From: Azadirachta indica
Lineage: Eukaryota; Streptophyta; Magnoliopsida; Sapindales; Meliaceae
Length of the DNA: 64,000 nucleotides
Direction: 5' to 3'
Assembly (NCBI GenBank): GCA_022749755.1
Contig: CM040446.1
Location: forward strand, 2,968,966 to 3,032,965
The position numbers were made by a program, and so were the translations under genes. Below, one piece after another: positions 24,118-37,781 of the stretch; position 1 is the stretch's first letter, and the number at the start of each line of letters is the position of its first letter. Below the pieces are notes generated by a model. It was not told where the DNA came from, did no database searches, and saw only the letters and a list, made by a program, of their open reading frames with translations.

Positions 24118-25796
24118 TTCTCCTTGTAAGTCTTATCTGTTCTATTTGAGCTTCTGTTCAGTTTGGTTAGAGGCTGAATCAGTGGACGTTAACATATCCA
24201 GTTGAGCTTCTGTCTGTCAACACGATAAATCAAATATTTTCATTAAAAAACAATGATAAATATTAGTAGTTTTTCTTTAATTTTTTTATCAAATATTAGC
24301 AGTATTTCACTATTTCTTCATGAAAAATGTCGAAGGACAATAAACCAGCCCAAACCCAAGATTTCAATTTTGTTTGATGAATTTAGGGAAATTAAAAAAA
24401 ATAAAAAATGTTTTGAAAATTAAAGGTCAAAAAAGCCTGGGCCAAACCATGAGAAGCTTACTTTGGTGGCCCAAACGAGTGACTGAGGCTAACTACACCC
24501 CATGTGTTGCAGTGATAAGGCTCTAAAGGGGGTGGCTTCACATAAGACTCTACCTGATGTGGGGTTAATTCAGAATATTTTTCGCGTACAAATATAAATT
24601 CAAACTATTGTGGACCAAACCCATATACTTGTTGGGCCTGGACCCAAATGTTGTGGGCTATCTTGGAGGTAGGTCACTAAATGAAATAAATAAACCCAGT
24701 GTGCAATTCTCACAAGATTTACGTTCTCAATTATAAAAGCAGATTTTCCTCCTCCAAAAGTAATATTAATTAGAATTTTGTTTAAAGAAATATTATTTAA
24801 ATGTGTGGTTGGGGAGGGAATGAATAATGCAATGTGATACTGTTTTAGTACTTGTCCTCTCCCATCTACTCTCTTTTTGAAACACTCTTATCTGGTTCCG
24901 GTATGTTGAGATCTTTGCTGTATGCATTTTTTCTCTTATTTTAATATTAATAATAATCAGCATTATCCTCACCTCACACATTTTCAAGACATTAAAATAT
25001 TGACTTATTATTAAGGTTTTTTTTTTTTTTAATTTTTCACAACATTAAAAATTGTCGTACTTACTGCTAAATTATGTTAAATATTATGTTTTATGATTGG
25101 ATTGACACAAATCTACTTAGATTAATATTATGTAATTTAGTGAGTAATCTTTCTAATTAATGCAATTAATTTGAGCATTAAAAAGTACAAAGTATGGAAC
25201 AAGAAGTAATCCAAATTAGGATAAAAGATTTAATGAAAAGAAATTGGGGAGGTGCAAGGGCATGTTACATTGCCACCCCACTTCATTATTGATGATTGCA
25301 AATGAAAAAATAGAAGAAAAGTTAATAATATAATTAAAAAAATAATTCAAATGTGGGTGAGGGGGAACAGGTAAGCATGGTAGTGTAAAAGCCTACATAT
25401 CTACAAAAAGATGAGCATGAAAGAGGCAATGTTGTGTTTTGTTTTATTATTGTTCCATTCCATTTCTATTATAATTTAATTAAAAATACCTATCTTTCCC
25501 AATTTAATTATTTAATCCTCCATTAAATATATTATATAAACAAGTTGATTATTATTTTATTATGAATAATAATACGAATTGAATTCATTAAATATTAAAT
25601 CTAGATTAACATGTCTACTACCTTCTCATATATACATCCTTATCTAATATTGAACTTGAGATGTCAACATCGACTTTTTGAAGTTAGGAGAAAAAGTTGA
25701 TGCATTGAGTATTCCTTCAAAGACAATCTTTTTCTTTTTATGGGTTTAGGTAAACAAGTGAGACCCAACTATTTTTCTTTTCTATTTTTTTAATAT

Positions 25797-25797
25797 T

Positions 25798-25832
<35 letters not shown>

Positions 25833-25833
25833 T
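25797..25833. repeat. (TTTA)n microsatellite
   Basis: About nine consecutive TTTA units are read directly, in the gene-free stretch upstream of SCY1. Confidence 0.9.
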
Positions 25834-25885
25834 ACTTATTTTTGTGAGAGAGGGAGAGAGAGTTAATATGGTTAGATAGATAGGT

Positions 25886-25904
25886 GGGTGGGTGGGTGGG
25901 GGGG
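25886..25904 (+). other. G-quadruplex motif
   Basis: Three GGG runs separated by single T residues are followed by a run of seven G, giving the canonical G3-T-G3-T-G3-T-G7 layout. Single-base loops predict a very stable parallel quadruplex on the + strand. Confidence 0.8.
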
Positions 25905-28572
25905 AATTATCATTTATGAGGTCTATTTGTTGCATTTGATTTGAAGGAAAAGAGTAGTAAAGAGTACAACACAAAAACAACAAATCAAAACAAAATAAGT
26001 TAAAATCCACTTAACTAATACCAAATGTGTTCTACTTTTTCTTCCATTGCTTTGTGTTCATGTTGATTTTTGAGCTACTTTTCCTAATTGTTCTAATTGT
26101 TATCCACACCACTTTTTCTATAAAGGTTTTTTTTTATATGCCTTCTTCTGCTGCTCTTTCCTCTTACTTTCACTCATTACTGCAAAATAATAATATATCT
26201 ATTTGCATATTCAATACTTTACTTTGCTCGATTCTAATAAAACACATCTATAACATAATCTTATTATATAATGTCTCATAAATAAAACTAATTAAATAAA
26301 TATTACGATACAAAATTATTTATCATAACATATATAATTTCATTTACTAAATTATTATTTAGTCATTATCACTTTTAGTTCAAGAAAAGAAAGAAAAAAA
26401 AAAGAAAAATGAAATGATTGGCTACTTTTCTTGTCCCTTTTTTTTTTTTTTCAAAAAAGGCATTTATGCAAAGCATAGAAAGTTTCCGAACAAAACGTTA
26501 AAATTAAATATTATCGATCACCGGCCTTAACACAAAATCCAATTTTATTTTTATTTCAAGAAAGTGGTTGGGTGGTCGAATCAGGGTCCGTGTCACACGG
26601 ACCATCGGCTCAGCCGCCCCACCCGATTTCGGCTGCCGTCGGTCCGGTCTAACCTTTTTATTTGCTCAATTTTTCCACTCGGCCAAATTTTGTTGACTTT
26701 CTAAATTTTAATTTTAAAAATTTGGAACATTTATTCAACTTTTGCTTTTTATATAATTATTATGATGGAGGACTTTATTTATTTATTTATTTCATTTATT
26801 TATTAGTTTTTTCAAGGGGATTGTTTTCGGTCAAATTGAAGACTATGATTTACATGGAATCTAGTCTACTTGAATACTATTTTTTGAAGCTTGCTAATTT
26901 ACTTGTTCTAGAAGAATGACTTTCATTTCTTAATGTTTGATATAGAAATGAGAAAAAATTAAGGAAGGAGTTTTGCAATTTTATTTTCTTTTGTTGATTT
27001 GTTAGACAAATCTTGATCACCTAAAAATTTACGTAATAAATAAAATATTTATTTTTTTATTTATTTGAGAAATTAGTGAAAAAATATTATTTTTTTATTT
27101 AATAGTATAAAAATCAGGTAATAAAAAAATTTACATCGAGATTAACACTGTCTTAAAAAGAACAAAAATTATTTCATGTTGATCTAAGTCTTTATTTGAA
27201 TAAATATGCATTTTTTATTAAGAAAATAAAAAAATAAATATTGATCTTAAATAAATAAAAACATAGATATAAACTAACACATTATGAGTATTCTTATAAT
27301 TTACTAAAAAAAATTTTATTATGATGATAATAATATTCTAAAATTAGTCAATGATGTCCTAATTTCATAAAATTTATTAATTAGCAATTAACATCATTAG
27401 TGAGATGTCTATTTGTTGATTTCTTAGAATAATAAATAAAATGTGTGTTTAATAATATATCAAATCTTAGAGAAGATGAATGAAATCTTCCTTCAATATT
27501 TGATTTGAATGAATTGAATTTTTTTTTATTTTATAAAAAAATACATCTAACGAGAAGTTTGGTATTTAATTAATTAAAGTGAATGTATTCATACAAAAAC
27601 TCACTTTTTCCTAATAAAATTTTTAATTAATTAGTCCATTTCTTATGATTAAGTCTAATATGGCATCTATGAAAGGAATCAATTCAAGAAACTCTATTGC
27701 AAGACTTCCATATAGAGACAAAACTAACACTTTATTTGTTTGATACGATTATAAAATTACACTGCCATAATTAAGTTGTTAATTTTATCTAACCATTAAT
27801 TTCATTCACACTAAACATTAGATCATTCTAGATGAATATTTTATTATACCCTTTATATTCTATTAATATATTTTATTTCATGGGTAATTAAATTTCATTT
27901 TCTACAATTTTACTTAAAATTATAGACTAAAAATAGATAAAATCATAATATAAAAAACTTTAGAATACAACTATCTTATACATATAATTCACCAAATTTT
28001 TATTCATTTATTTAAATTCTTCGTAAATTTTATATTTTTTTAATATTACATATTATATGTACCATTTATTAATAGTATATTATATACATCAAAACTCTGC
28101 TGAGAGTGAAAGTTTAGATAACTACTCATTTAATTATATATTATAAAAAATTTTCATACTTTTCAACAATGTGGAATTTGAACTCTTATCCTCTAATTAT
28201 AGAGTGTAAATTTCTTACTACCCAAACTATGACTTGAGTGATTAAATTTTATATTATATTTAAATACATAATATAATGCACAAATTAACATATATAAATT
28301 TAATGAAAAACTACTTCATTGTACTTTTAGGATAAAAAGAAGAAGGAGAAAATCAATATCACTTGAAGGAAATTAAAAATGGGTTAAATTATTAGCATGA
28401 AAGAACATGCTGAAAAAGTAGCAACCTTTTTTCTTCCAATAATGTTTTTGGTTTTTGTGTTGTGAAAAAGAGAAATATATGTGGGAAAGTGATAAGAATC
28501 CAGTAGCAGGCACCAACTTTATTTATTGTTATCAACTTTACATGAAATAACAAAAGCATGCAATACTAAAGT

Positions 28573-28599
<27 letters not shown>
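28573..28599. repeat. (TA)n microsatellite
   Basis: Thirteen TA units are seen directly in intergenic DNA. Confidence 0.95.
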
Positions 28600-28604
<5 letters not shown>

Positions 28605-29455
28605 AGAAAAGTGAAGTCAATATATGCATATAATGCATGCTTCACAGACAGAATCATGCATAAAAAGTAAACAAAACATTACACATGCAGTCAAAAATTG
28701 CATGCTAGCTTAAACAAATTAATTATTAGGCCTTTAATTTCCTTCAAGGAAAAAAAAACATTTGCTCTACATCCCTTTCCTTTTCTCCTTTTTCTTTTCA
28801 AAAAGATATATATTTCGAGAATAGAATTTGTCAATTCAATTTGACATTGTGCACTCAAACGTGTTTTAAAAGTAAAATATTTGAACAAAACGAAATTATT
28901 GTATTATACTGATAGTCAGATAATATAAAGAGATTTTTATTGAGAAAATGAAGATAAGACTTTAGTTGAAGAACAAAATATTTTTGCTTTGTCGATCTAC
29001 ACATTAACGATCTTGTTTAGATAATATGAATGATATTACTTCAACATATTTTTAACTGTTAAAAAACCGTTATCAAAATATGTTGATTAGATGTATTCTT
29101 AAATTTTTAATTTGTAAAAGATAATTTTTAATTTATTTTAAAAAAATGTCATTGATCAAGAGTTTTTAACTATTTAAATCGATAAAACTTAACTGAGTTG
29201 AATTTTTGTTTAATATTGTACATAAGATCGTATGATAATGAAATACATAATCATCCAAGCTCTCAAGACAAATTTTTTAAAATAATAATAATTCTACATG
29301 ATGTGGCTAGAAGTGGACCACATTGAAAGGGATCTCTATTGCATTAGCTTAGAAGCCAAGGGTTACTAAGAAAAATGATTAATAAACAAAAACTTTAATT
29401 AATCTAATAATCTTAGTGGATTAAATTAATGGAGTTGAAGAAAGAGAAGAAAGAG

Positions 29456-29481
29456 AAGAAGAAGAAGAAGAAGAAGAAGAG
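29456..29481. repeat. (GAA)n microsatellite
   Basis: A run of about eight GAA units lies in a longer purine-rich tract starting near 29434. Confidence 0.9.
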
Positions 29482-32407
29482 TGGTTGGATTTTTGTTTTC
29501 ATTCTAAAAAGCCTGATATGACACAAGCAAAGAGACATACGCATAAAGTTGTAAAGGTTTTGGGTTTGCACAAGAAAACAACACCCTGGCTTTTCTTTTT
29601 CCCTTTACTTTTTCCCTATCAAGACAAAACAAGTGGAGCTTTCTTTGTAATCAAGTATATTCTTTGAGTTGGACCAAATTATTTATTTATTTATTTAAAT
29701 ATATATTTTTTTTTAAAAAAATAATAAAATTGGGTTTATCTTATCTTTCTCTCCTATGTTTGAGTTTCCCATATTAGCCCTTTTGATTCTTTGTTTTAAC
29801 AAAACAAAAGTGATTTTCTTTTGAAGGGTATATGATTTGTTTAATTGTGATTAACATGTGATTAGAGTTAATTTTTATTGATATTATTCTCCCATTATAG
29901 AGAACAAGGAGTACTTGCTACATAAAAGAGTATATTGTGATTATTAAATGCTCTATTATTGTTATTGCATCGTGATCATATGTATTTCTTTTATAAAAAC
30001 AAAAAATTCTAATCATGATAGTGCCTCACGAAAAGATTTGCCTAGATTTTGCTTTCCCCAAACACATCTTATTTTATATACAAAATCTTAATTAATTCTC
30101 TAACATGTACCCCATTATAGTTCATAAGTCACCTAATTAATTAATTTTTTTTTAAAATAACCAATTTGTTTAAAAGAGAGAAGAAATAAATTAAAAAATT
30201 GATCAATAATTTCTTTTTCCACTACCTAATAAGAAACTCTTTATCTAATTTGTTAAAATAAAAATAAGCTAGAATACATTAATTATCTTAATGTTAGGTA
30301 ACTATTTGACCTAAACATTTAAATTTAAAAATAAGTTAATTTTAAAAATAGTTGTACACGTATAAAATCGAATTCATTTATTAAATTCTTTGTTTAAAAA
30401 AAAATAGATAATGAAATTGGAAGGATATGGGAAGCAAAATTGTAGAAGAAATTAAAGGGTTGTGTGATAAAAGATTGGGAAATTAAATGAGATCACATGC
30501 AAGGTTTGGGATTGCAATTAAAGCCAAAGTAGTCCATTGAATTAAAGTTGTCTTGAAGCATCAATGAATTTTGTCTCTCTTCGTTTCCCATCTAATTTCA
30601 ATGTTTTTTGTACCTATTTAAGATGGGAAATTCCCCCTTCGTTTGTTATGCATTAATTTCGGATGATTTTGTATTATATATATATATATATATTGTCGAC
30701 TTTAGGGTTTTTTCTAAGTATATTTTTCAACTTACAGGTGGGCATGATGTAGATATCATTGCTATAACATCCATCCATCCATGCTTATTTTGTGAAAGCT
30801 TCTAAAGTTTGATTGAGAAATCACCATACATTTATGTGTACACAACATGAGTTGGCATTTGCTAATTTACTTAATTTGCAAGAGACTCTTATTAGCTAAG
30901 GTCAAATAACAAAGACTTTGATTTACATTTAAATGAATCAAGATAAAGTCATAAAGTTACGAGTTTTGAAAATGAAAACCGAAAGCGAAAATAGAAAATA
31001 TATTAAAATATAATATTTACGTTGGCTGATAAATAGTTACCTGATTTTATTTAATATATTTTGTTAGGCGAGTCTGAATTATTATTTTAATTTTTGGTAT
31101 TCACGGACTTCAAACACAAGTCTTTCGTGTTAAATTTGTCTTGATGTCACAACGACATTCGTTGAACGAATTGTGACTTGATCCAAAAGTTTAAATTTAA
31201 AAGTAAATGTTGAATTGTTTATTATTTTGTATGATTATATTGACGTCAACGTTATAAAATGTTTAACAATTATTTTTTTCAAAAAAAAAAAGGACAAATA
31301 CTAATATAATCACAAGAAGATGTGATTGATGGATGACGTATGATCATCATGTGGCCTAAAAGTCATGCCATCAAACGGCAGTCAAATATCTTCGAGTCCA
31401 ACACGGCAAGCATCATGTAGCCACACGTGTCTCTCCTAACTTTAGCCTGTAATAATTAAATCCTATCACATCTTTAAAAAAATAAAAAAAGTAAAAATAG
31501 AATAAAAATAAAAAATCCCCAAAAGATGGAGTCAAAAGTTATGTATGGTGTCAATCATTCTTCTTCACAAGTGTCACAAAGAAACTCACCCATTTCTTCA
31601 CAAAATAAAATATATATATATATATATATCACACTTTTGCACTTAATTTGGGGAATTCTTCACAACCAGTCATATAATATTTGTGTAGATATATTTCAAA
31701 ATTGTGACACTTGGTTTCCCACGTTTTGTTGCTTGAGTTTCATTCGATTCATATCTTTTTCAAAAATATATCTTGAATTGGTTACATACGAATCTTGTGA
31801 TTTGAAAGATAAGTAAAATTAATGTAATTAATGAAATCAATTTTTAGTAGCTTTCATTCATTCAATCATATTATTTTACATTATTTCACCATTTGTCGGG
31901 TAAAATTGAATAGGTATGAATGATAAAATATTGAAGCAGTTAGTAAGACTTATCATAAATTATTTACCTATCTAATTGTTTTAAATTTTATGGTTTAATG
32001 GATGAATTACAAATTGTTTAAGACAAAAATAATTAGTGAAAATGATTAAATAAATTAATGTAGTTGAAAGAAAAAGAGTAGGAAATTGCATACGGGTAAA
32101 AGAGGAATGCCTCATTCTTTATTGATCATGATCCATGTAATTGATAAATATCTATAATAAAAATACTATAAAATTTTTTTAACATAAAAGAAATTAAATA
32201 ATAAAAAAAAAAAAGGGGGTGAGACATCGTCCGCTGGCTTGTTGGCTCCTAAAGGTACCGTTAATCTATCGACGTCTCCCTCTTTTTCTAACTGTTTTTA
32301 ACTCTTTATACTCCCAACTGTTCCATCGCTCCCCGCCAAAAACAGTTGAGTATATTTACAACTCTATCCAACAGATATTACTGAGAAAATATACTTCTCT
32401 TTTCTAA

Positions 32408-35400
32408 TCACAACCCATCAACCACCACCCTTATGCTGCTCGGCAGCATGTCTCCGGGACTCCGGCTAACAGAATCGTCATCAGGTTCGAGATGAACCAT
32501 CAGCGACTCATCAGTTGTTGCACCGGGATTGGTGGGTAATTGTGATTTGAGCTGGTGTAAGCTGGGAACCAAAACTTTCTCTGTCCATTCTTCTAGTCCT
32601 GTTCTACCTAACCAGACACCACCTATAATTTTTTCAAGAGCTTCGTCAAGGATGTCGATTGGAATGCCAGCTCCGATGATGGTTGAGAACTTTTTCATGA
32701 TGGAAGATGTTACATCGCGTCTAATGGGGCCGAAATCCACTGGTTTGAAGACAATGGCACTATCTACTGCATTGAGCAATTCTTGAGATGGTGGTAAAGT
32801 TGAGGGAGTCATCAATAGTCTGTTGCTGAAGCCATGCTCCTCTTCGTGATCGACTGTGAGGTCACTTGAATTGTGCGATCCATCTTTATCATCCCCAAGA
32901 TCAGCAGCCTTGTTCAAATCAAATGTCAGCCCGGAACCAGTTTCCTTCCTTGGTTTTATCGGTCTTTCTTCCTCTTGAAGCCAACTCGCTCTGCGTTTTG
33001 CTGTTTTTCCTCGAAGAGACAGCCTTAATTGCCAACCTCCGCTTGCTAGATTAGTCAGCTTCTTTTCATCAAGTGTAATGCCATGAGACAAGAATTTGAG
33101 ACTATCTGGCAACCAATTTGCGGTGAGAATGAACGTAACATTCCCTAGGCTGATCTCTCGGCCATGAGAATCAGCCAGCCTGCCTCTCTCCATTGCCCGC
33201 TTTATGTTTCCTCGGACTACCATATCTGCTTCATCAATGTCTTCAAGCATGATCACCGAAAAAGGGCTTCTCCTTACTGCATCTACAATTTTATCCAGTA
33301 CTGTTTTACCTCGGAAGCGAACCTCAGGTTCCCCGTTATCACGTCTTGAACCAAGAGAGATCATTATTGGATTTGCCCCAGATACCAGTTCCGATAGAGC
33401 TGATGCCATTTTCTTCTTGCCAATTATGTCCGGACCCATGAATAATAGCCATATGTCACCCTTTGATCCTGCACCTCGGCATTTTCCGTTGCCTAATTTG
33501 CACTGTGTGACAGTTGTTGCCACTGCAGATGCGGCTTCCTGCTGCCACCATACTTTCTCCATTAGACCTTTGAGAAGCCTCTTGTATGAATCAGCACCAT
33601 CCAGTGTCTTAAAAAGTTTGTCACTATGTAATTCAGGCAATTTGTTCTGTGGTTCAGAAGAGATACAGCCCAAGAAATCTTTGATGCGCACTTTATGGGT
33701 TTTCTCAGCCGTGCTTTCAGTGACCTTTGGTCGACCAAGAACCAGGTCTGTCCTCACAGGGCTACTGGGAGGAGAAACTGCACGCTCGGGTGGCTGGTTG
33801 GAGACAAGATTTGGATTCAATTGTAGAATGTCCCCAAGGTTTCTGCTTAGTTGCAACTTTGGTTGAAATGATTGGCGTGCAAGCAGGCTTGGATTGATTA
33901 AACCTGTCATTGGGATTGGCAATGGCACAAGTCTCTCAGAGCCAAGACCGGGCTTATGAAAGCTAGGATGTAGATTCAAGCATGTATCATTCCATTTCTT
34001 CTGCAGATCTTGGCTCTTTTGCTTCCACATCAAATCTTGATCTTTAGACTGTAATTAACCCAATAAACAAACAACAATGACTCCCATGCATTTGAATGTA
34101 ATTTAAGTCTTTCATCACAAAGATCAAAAGCAGCAATTTGAGTTGAACTTACCTGTGTCTGATCCACTGTTTTATCATCAGTGTCATTGGTTTTGGCATT
34201 ATGCAACCACTGAGGCAGGGGTGGCTTAGCTACTTCTGCTTTAACTTCAGATGAGGATTTTTCAAACTCCTTGGATAGTTTTGCAAGTTCCTGCTCGAAA
34301 TTCTGCGAACATTGTGGGCAACAGCTCATTCTCTTAGCAGGATCTAAGTTCTCAGAAACACGCCTAGGTGGAGCAGTTGCTGTAGTTTGAAAGCCCTTCA
34401 ATGGCGACAAAGATTCAACAGAGCTGCTGAGAATCCCATTGCTCCCAAACCTTTAAAAAAGAACCATAAAAGAGTTAAAATTGCCGATGCAACTAGCCTT
34501 CAAATACCCAAATTAACCAAAGTTTCAGTGATTTAAACTGCATAATTAAAATATATTGTTCTTTGGAAAAGAATTCCTAAACGTGGGGAAGCATGCATGT
34601 CCAGGTTACTGCCAACTTGAACCATGAACTATGCCTTGTAACCAGATTAAAAAACAAAAAAAAAAAAAAAGAAGTTTTAGGCTTTCTGTTCTTTAAAGAA
34701 GGTGCAAATTCAAATTACGCTAGTTTCTCTTCTGACAAAAAATAGATCAGAATTTGATTTTCCAGGAATAAAATCTCAAAACACCAGAAATCAAGATTCC
34801 ATAAACAGCAATTCTTGATGATGATGATCATTAGTTGAACATGCAATAAAATCCATAAGCTAGGCAAATAATTTAACCAAAACGAAAATCAAGGCATTGA
34901 TAAACTGGTGTAAATAAACAAAGAACAGCATGGATACCTGGTAAACATCCCTGAAAGAGGAGTTTTGGCAGCAATAGGTACAACTTGCAGATCCCAATCA
35001 TTTTCCATTGAAGGATGATAAACTTGACACCTCAAAAAAGTCTCACAAGTAGCTGTACCGATCAACCACAGCCTCCCGGTACTGCCAAACCTCGCCACGA
35101 TCTTCCCCATCTCTGCCAGCACCTCTGCCACCACCAGTTGTTGCTGCTGAATGGCCCCTGAATTCGGCACCCCAGGATTCACCTGTTGCTCGACAAGCCA
35201 TTTCAAGTCACCCAAATCAAGAATCACCCCTTCTTGTGCAATCTTTCCCTCAATCAATGCATTTAAATCTTTCAACTTTGATGCAATTCCAGCTTTATCA
35301 GAAGTAAACTCTTTGTCCAAACGAATAATTTGAACATTTTTAAGCACCCCATCTAATTCTTTATTCTCAATCTTGGTTAATAATTCTTTCACCACCATCT

Positions 35401-36103
35401 CTGGCTCTGATTCACCGACCAAAACTGGATTCTTCTTTTTACACCTCACCAAAATATCAGTCACTTTTTTAACTTCCTCGCTTCTCTGTTGCCCAGATTG
35501 AGCTCCACCGCTCTGTTGTAACCTCGGATTCATATACAAATTTCGGGTTGAAGAACGAAATCCCAAACCAATTGGACTTGAATTCGAAACAGAACAAGTT
35601 GTATTCAAAGATTGTTCAATTGTGGCCTTCACCGCAGGACTCGAAAAGCTAGCTTCACGCATGACTCGACTCACACTCGGGTCATCAAGAATTGAAATTA
35701 TAAGCTGTTCAAGCTCAACTTTCACGGCCAACAACGGCTGCTGCTGTTGTTCCGGACAACCCCGTCGTTGATGAGCCTGAGCCCGCTTCAGCGCCGCCAT
35801 TAGAGCGTTGGAAATTGGTGGGTCCATTCCCGGACTCATGTTCTGCGCGGTGGGGAGACGCTCCAAGGCGACACTGAAGCAAAGCTCCAAAGCACGGCAC
35901 TGAAGCGGATGAGACGAATTGGGATGCGACTTAATACAAGCTTGTCGCAGAAACCCAGATGGGGATGCCAAGAGCGTTGCCGCCACATGAAGCGGCGTCG
36001 TTTGGCCGTGGTTACGACGGCTGGCTTCGGCTATAGAGTGGTTCAAGACACTCGCCGCCTCCGGCGTCAAGGTCTGCTGGATCGTGCTTAACCCGGCTCT
36101 CAT
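32408..36103 (-). CDS. SMAX1: SMAX1, Clp ATPase-like repressor of karrikin/KAI2 signalling
   Basis: Three minus-strand exons, 36103-34938, 34450-34153 and 34048-32408, join in frame to 1034 residues, slightly longer than Arabidopsis SMAX1 (about 990). A double Clp-N domain fills residues 1 to about 170, followed by a degenerate first ATPase domain and a second (about 620-850). The second P-loop is decayed to GPDIIGKKK. The RGKT motif (734-737) is the known degron for SCF-MAX2 degradation. FDLN at 864-867 is the EAR motif that recruits TOPLESS. SMAX1 is a nuclear co-repressor removed when KAI2 binds karrikin or its endogenous ligand, affecting germination and seedling growth. The near-perfect match of the N-terminus MRAGLSTIQQ sets the start; an in-frame ATG 20 codons upstream (36163) is less likely. 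It is SMAX1 rather than SMXL6/7/8 by that N-terminus. Confidence 0.96.
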
Positions 36104-36593
36104 TTGTTTAATTTTCTCCGAAATAGAAATTCGAATGAATCGAAACCTTTTCTTGTTTGTCAATCAAATGAAAAACAGCAGCAGCAGCAAGTAATCTTTG
36201 TGAAAAAGTTATAACCGATATCAAAATGGACAAATTCCCATCTGCAGAGGACAAAAAAAAAAGTCCTAAAGATTTATCAACATTAGCTGACGGTATAAGA
36301 TTCTGATTATATGAGAAGATCAGATCCCTTATGAAGAAGAAGAACATCTGTAAACTCCAAACCCCATTTGTGTCTATATTTTCTATGCTTTCTCTATCTA
36401 TCTATATTGATTCAATATGCAGATACACACAAATATACTTAGAAAGAATAATAAATATGGTGGTGAAAAAAATATTAATATGTGAAAAGAAAACAGTTTT
36501 GAAATATTACAGTAGTAATTAGTTAAGGCAACAGATGGGCATGAAAAATGTTCGTTTTTCTTTTTTATTCTTGTAAAGAAGGTGAGACTCCAC

Positions 36594-36622
36594 AGAGAGA
36601 GAGAGAGAGAGAGAGAGAGAAT
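36594..36622. repeat. (GA)n tract upstream of SMAX1
   Basis: A GA dinucleotide run of about 28 bases lies 490 bases upstream of the SMAX1 ATG (CT on the sense strand). GA/CT tracts in leaders and promoters are binding sites of plant BBR/BPC GAGA-factors; use here is inferred from position. Confidence 0.7.
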
Positions 36623-37746
36623 TTATGGAAAATGGAGGAGTTGGAAGTATTGGTATGGTACTAAAAGAGTCGCAAGGATTTCTGGAAAATGCTTTCAGGA
36701 CAGAGCAATCTGTTTCTACTTTTTGTGTGTCATAATCTGATAAAAATATATATAAATATTTCATTAATTAATTTTTTAAAAATTTTTTAATAATTTTTAA
36801 CTGCTCTCGTCTTTGTACATTATTAGAGATAATGGGGTGAGAGAAAGACCTTTTCTAGAGAGAGAAAGGTGATGGGGAAAGGAGATGGCAGAAAGATTCA
36901 TCGGTTGTTTTAGTTTTAGAGAGAGAGTAGAAGAAGATCATTCATTCATCCATTCATTCACTTACTCAATTTTTTTTTTTTTTGTTTTTTAATCTCTTCT
37001 TTCTTTCTTTCTCTCTCTAAAAGTCTCAAGACTATGTTTTGACTGCTTTTTATCTCTCAATAGTTTTCTTATTAATTTTTTTTTTTAAATTTTATGCTTA
37101 AAACAACTTCTCTCTCATGTAATGATGAAATACAAAAGATCTCTACCCCACGCTCTAAAACCAGCGCGTGGGGAATTATTTTTTAAAATATTTTTATACA
37201 ATAATCACTTGATTTATTTTATAAATTAATTTTTTTGATAGTGTTTTTCCAAAAGTATTTATTATTATAAACAAAGAAAAAATACACCCGTAGAAAGGAC
37301 TTCTAGTCATATCATCATCCAATGCACAGCCTAAATTACTTGAAAATAAACCACTTCCACAGTCTACGCGCTTTGAAAATTGGAAGTAAAAAATTATTTT
37401 CAAAAAACACTTTGGAAAGAAGGGTTGTTATTGTTTCTCTCTCTAAAAATGTTGCCATTCAACCAATTTTCTGCTTTTCACACGCAATCCCTGCAAAAGG
37501 CATTGCACGACTTTCACCTTTCATACTTAAAAAATATTTTTTTCCTCTTTCTAACTTTTTCACTAATGACTTTTTATAATACCAACAAAAAGCTTTATTT
37601 TACAATATTATATCATACTTACATTCCATTACGTACCCATTTCCTCTTCCTAAACCACATTGCCTAATCTCATTTTAATTACTCTTTAATCAATAATAAT
37701 ACATAATTATAATTAAATAATAACTAATCTTAATTATATATATGTC

Positions 37747-37781
37747 CGTGTGTGTGTGTGTGCGCGCGCATGCGCGCGTGT
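37747..37781. repeat. Alternating purine-pyrimidine (Z-DNA prone) tract with CG palindrome
   Basis: Thirty-five bases alternate pyrimidine and purine without a break: a TG run followed by CG steps. The 16-bp stretch 37763-37778 is a perfect palindrome of CG steps around CATG. This is a classic Z-DNA/cruciform sequence. Confidence 0.85.

Larger units (their letters stand above)
24118..32407. other. SCY1 upstream region and 8-kb AT-rich desert
   Basis: The first bases upstream of 24117 are the SCY1 leader and promoter. Beyond that I see no gene: frames are short, mostly poly-Phe/Ile/Lys from A/T runs, with no family resemblance. Contents include TTTA repeats (25797-25833), a G-quadruplex motif (25886-25904), a GC-rich island with a perfect palindrome (26585-26603), an AT repeat (28573-28599) and a GAA repeat (29456-29481). 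Confidence 0.65.

Noticed and set aside
33204..33866. 220-codon frame antisense to SMAX1 exon 3
   Set aside because: It is a shadow of the real coding exon, with no recognisable domain.
36104..36163. In-frame ATG 20 codons before the SMAX1 start
   Set aside because: The added residues are basic and not family-like; the family begins with MRAGLSTIQQ at 36103.
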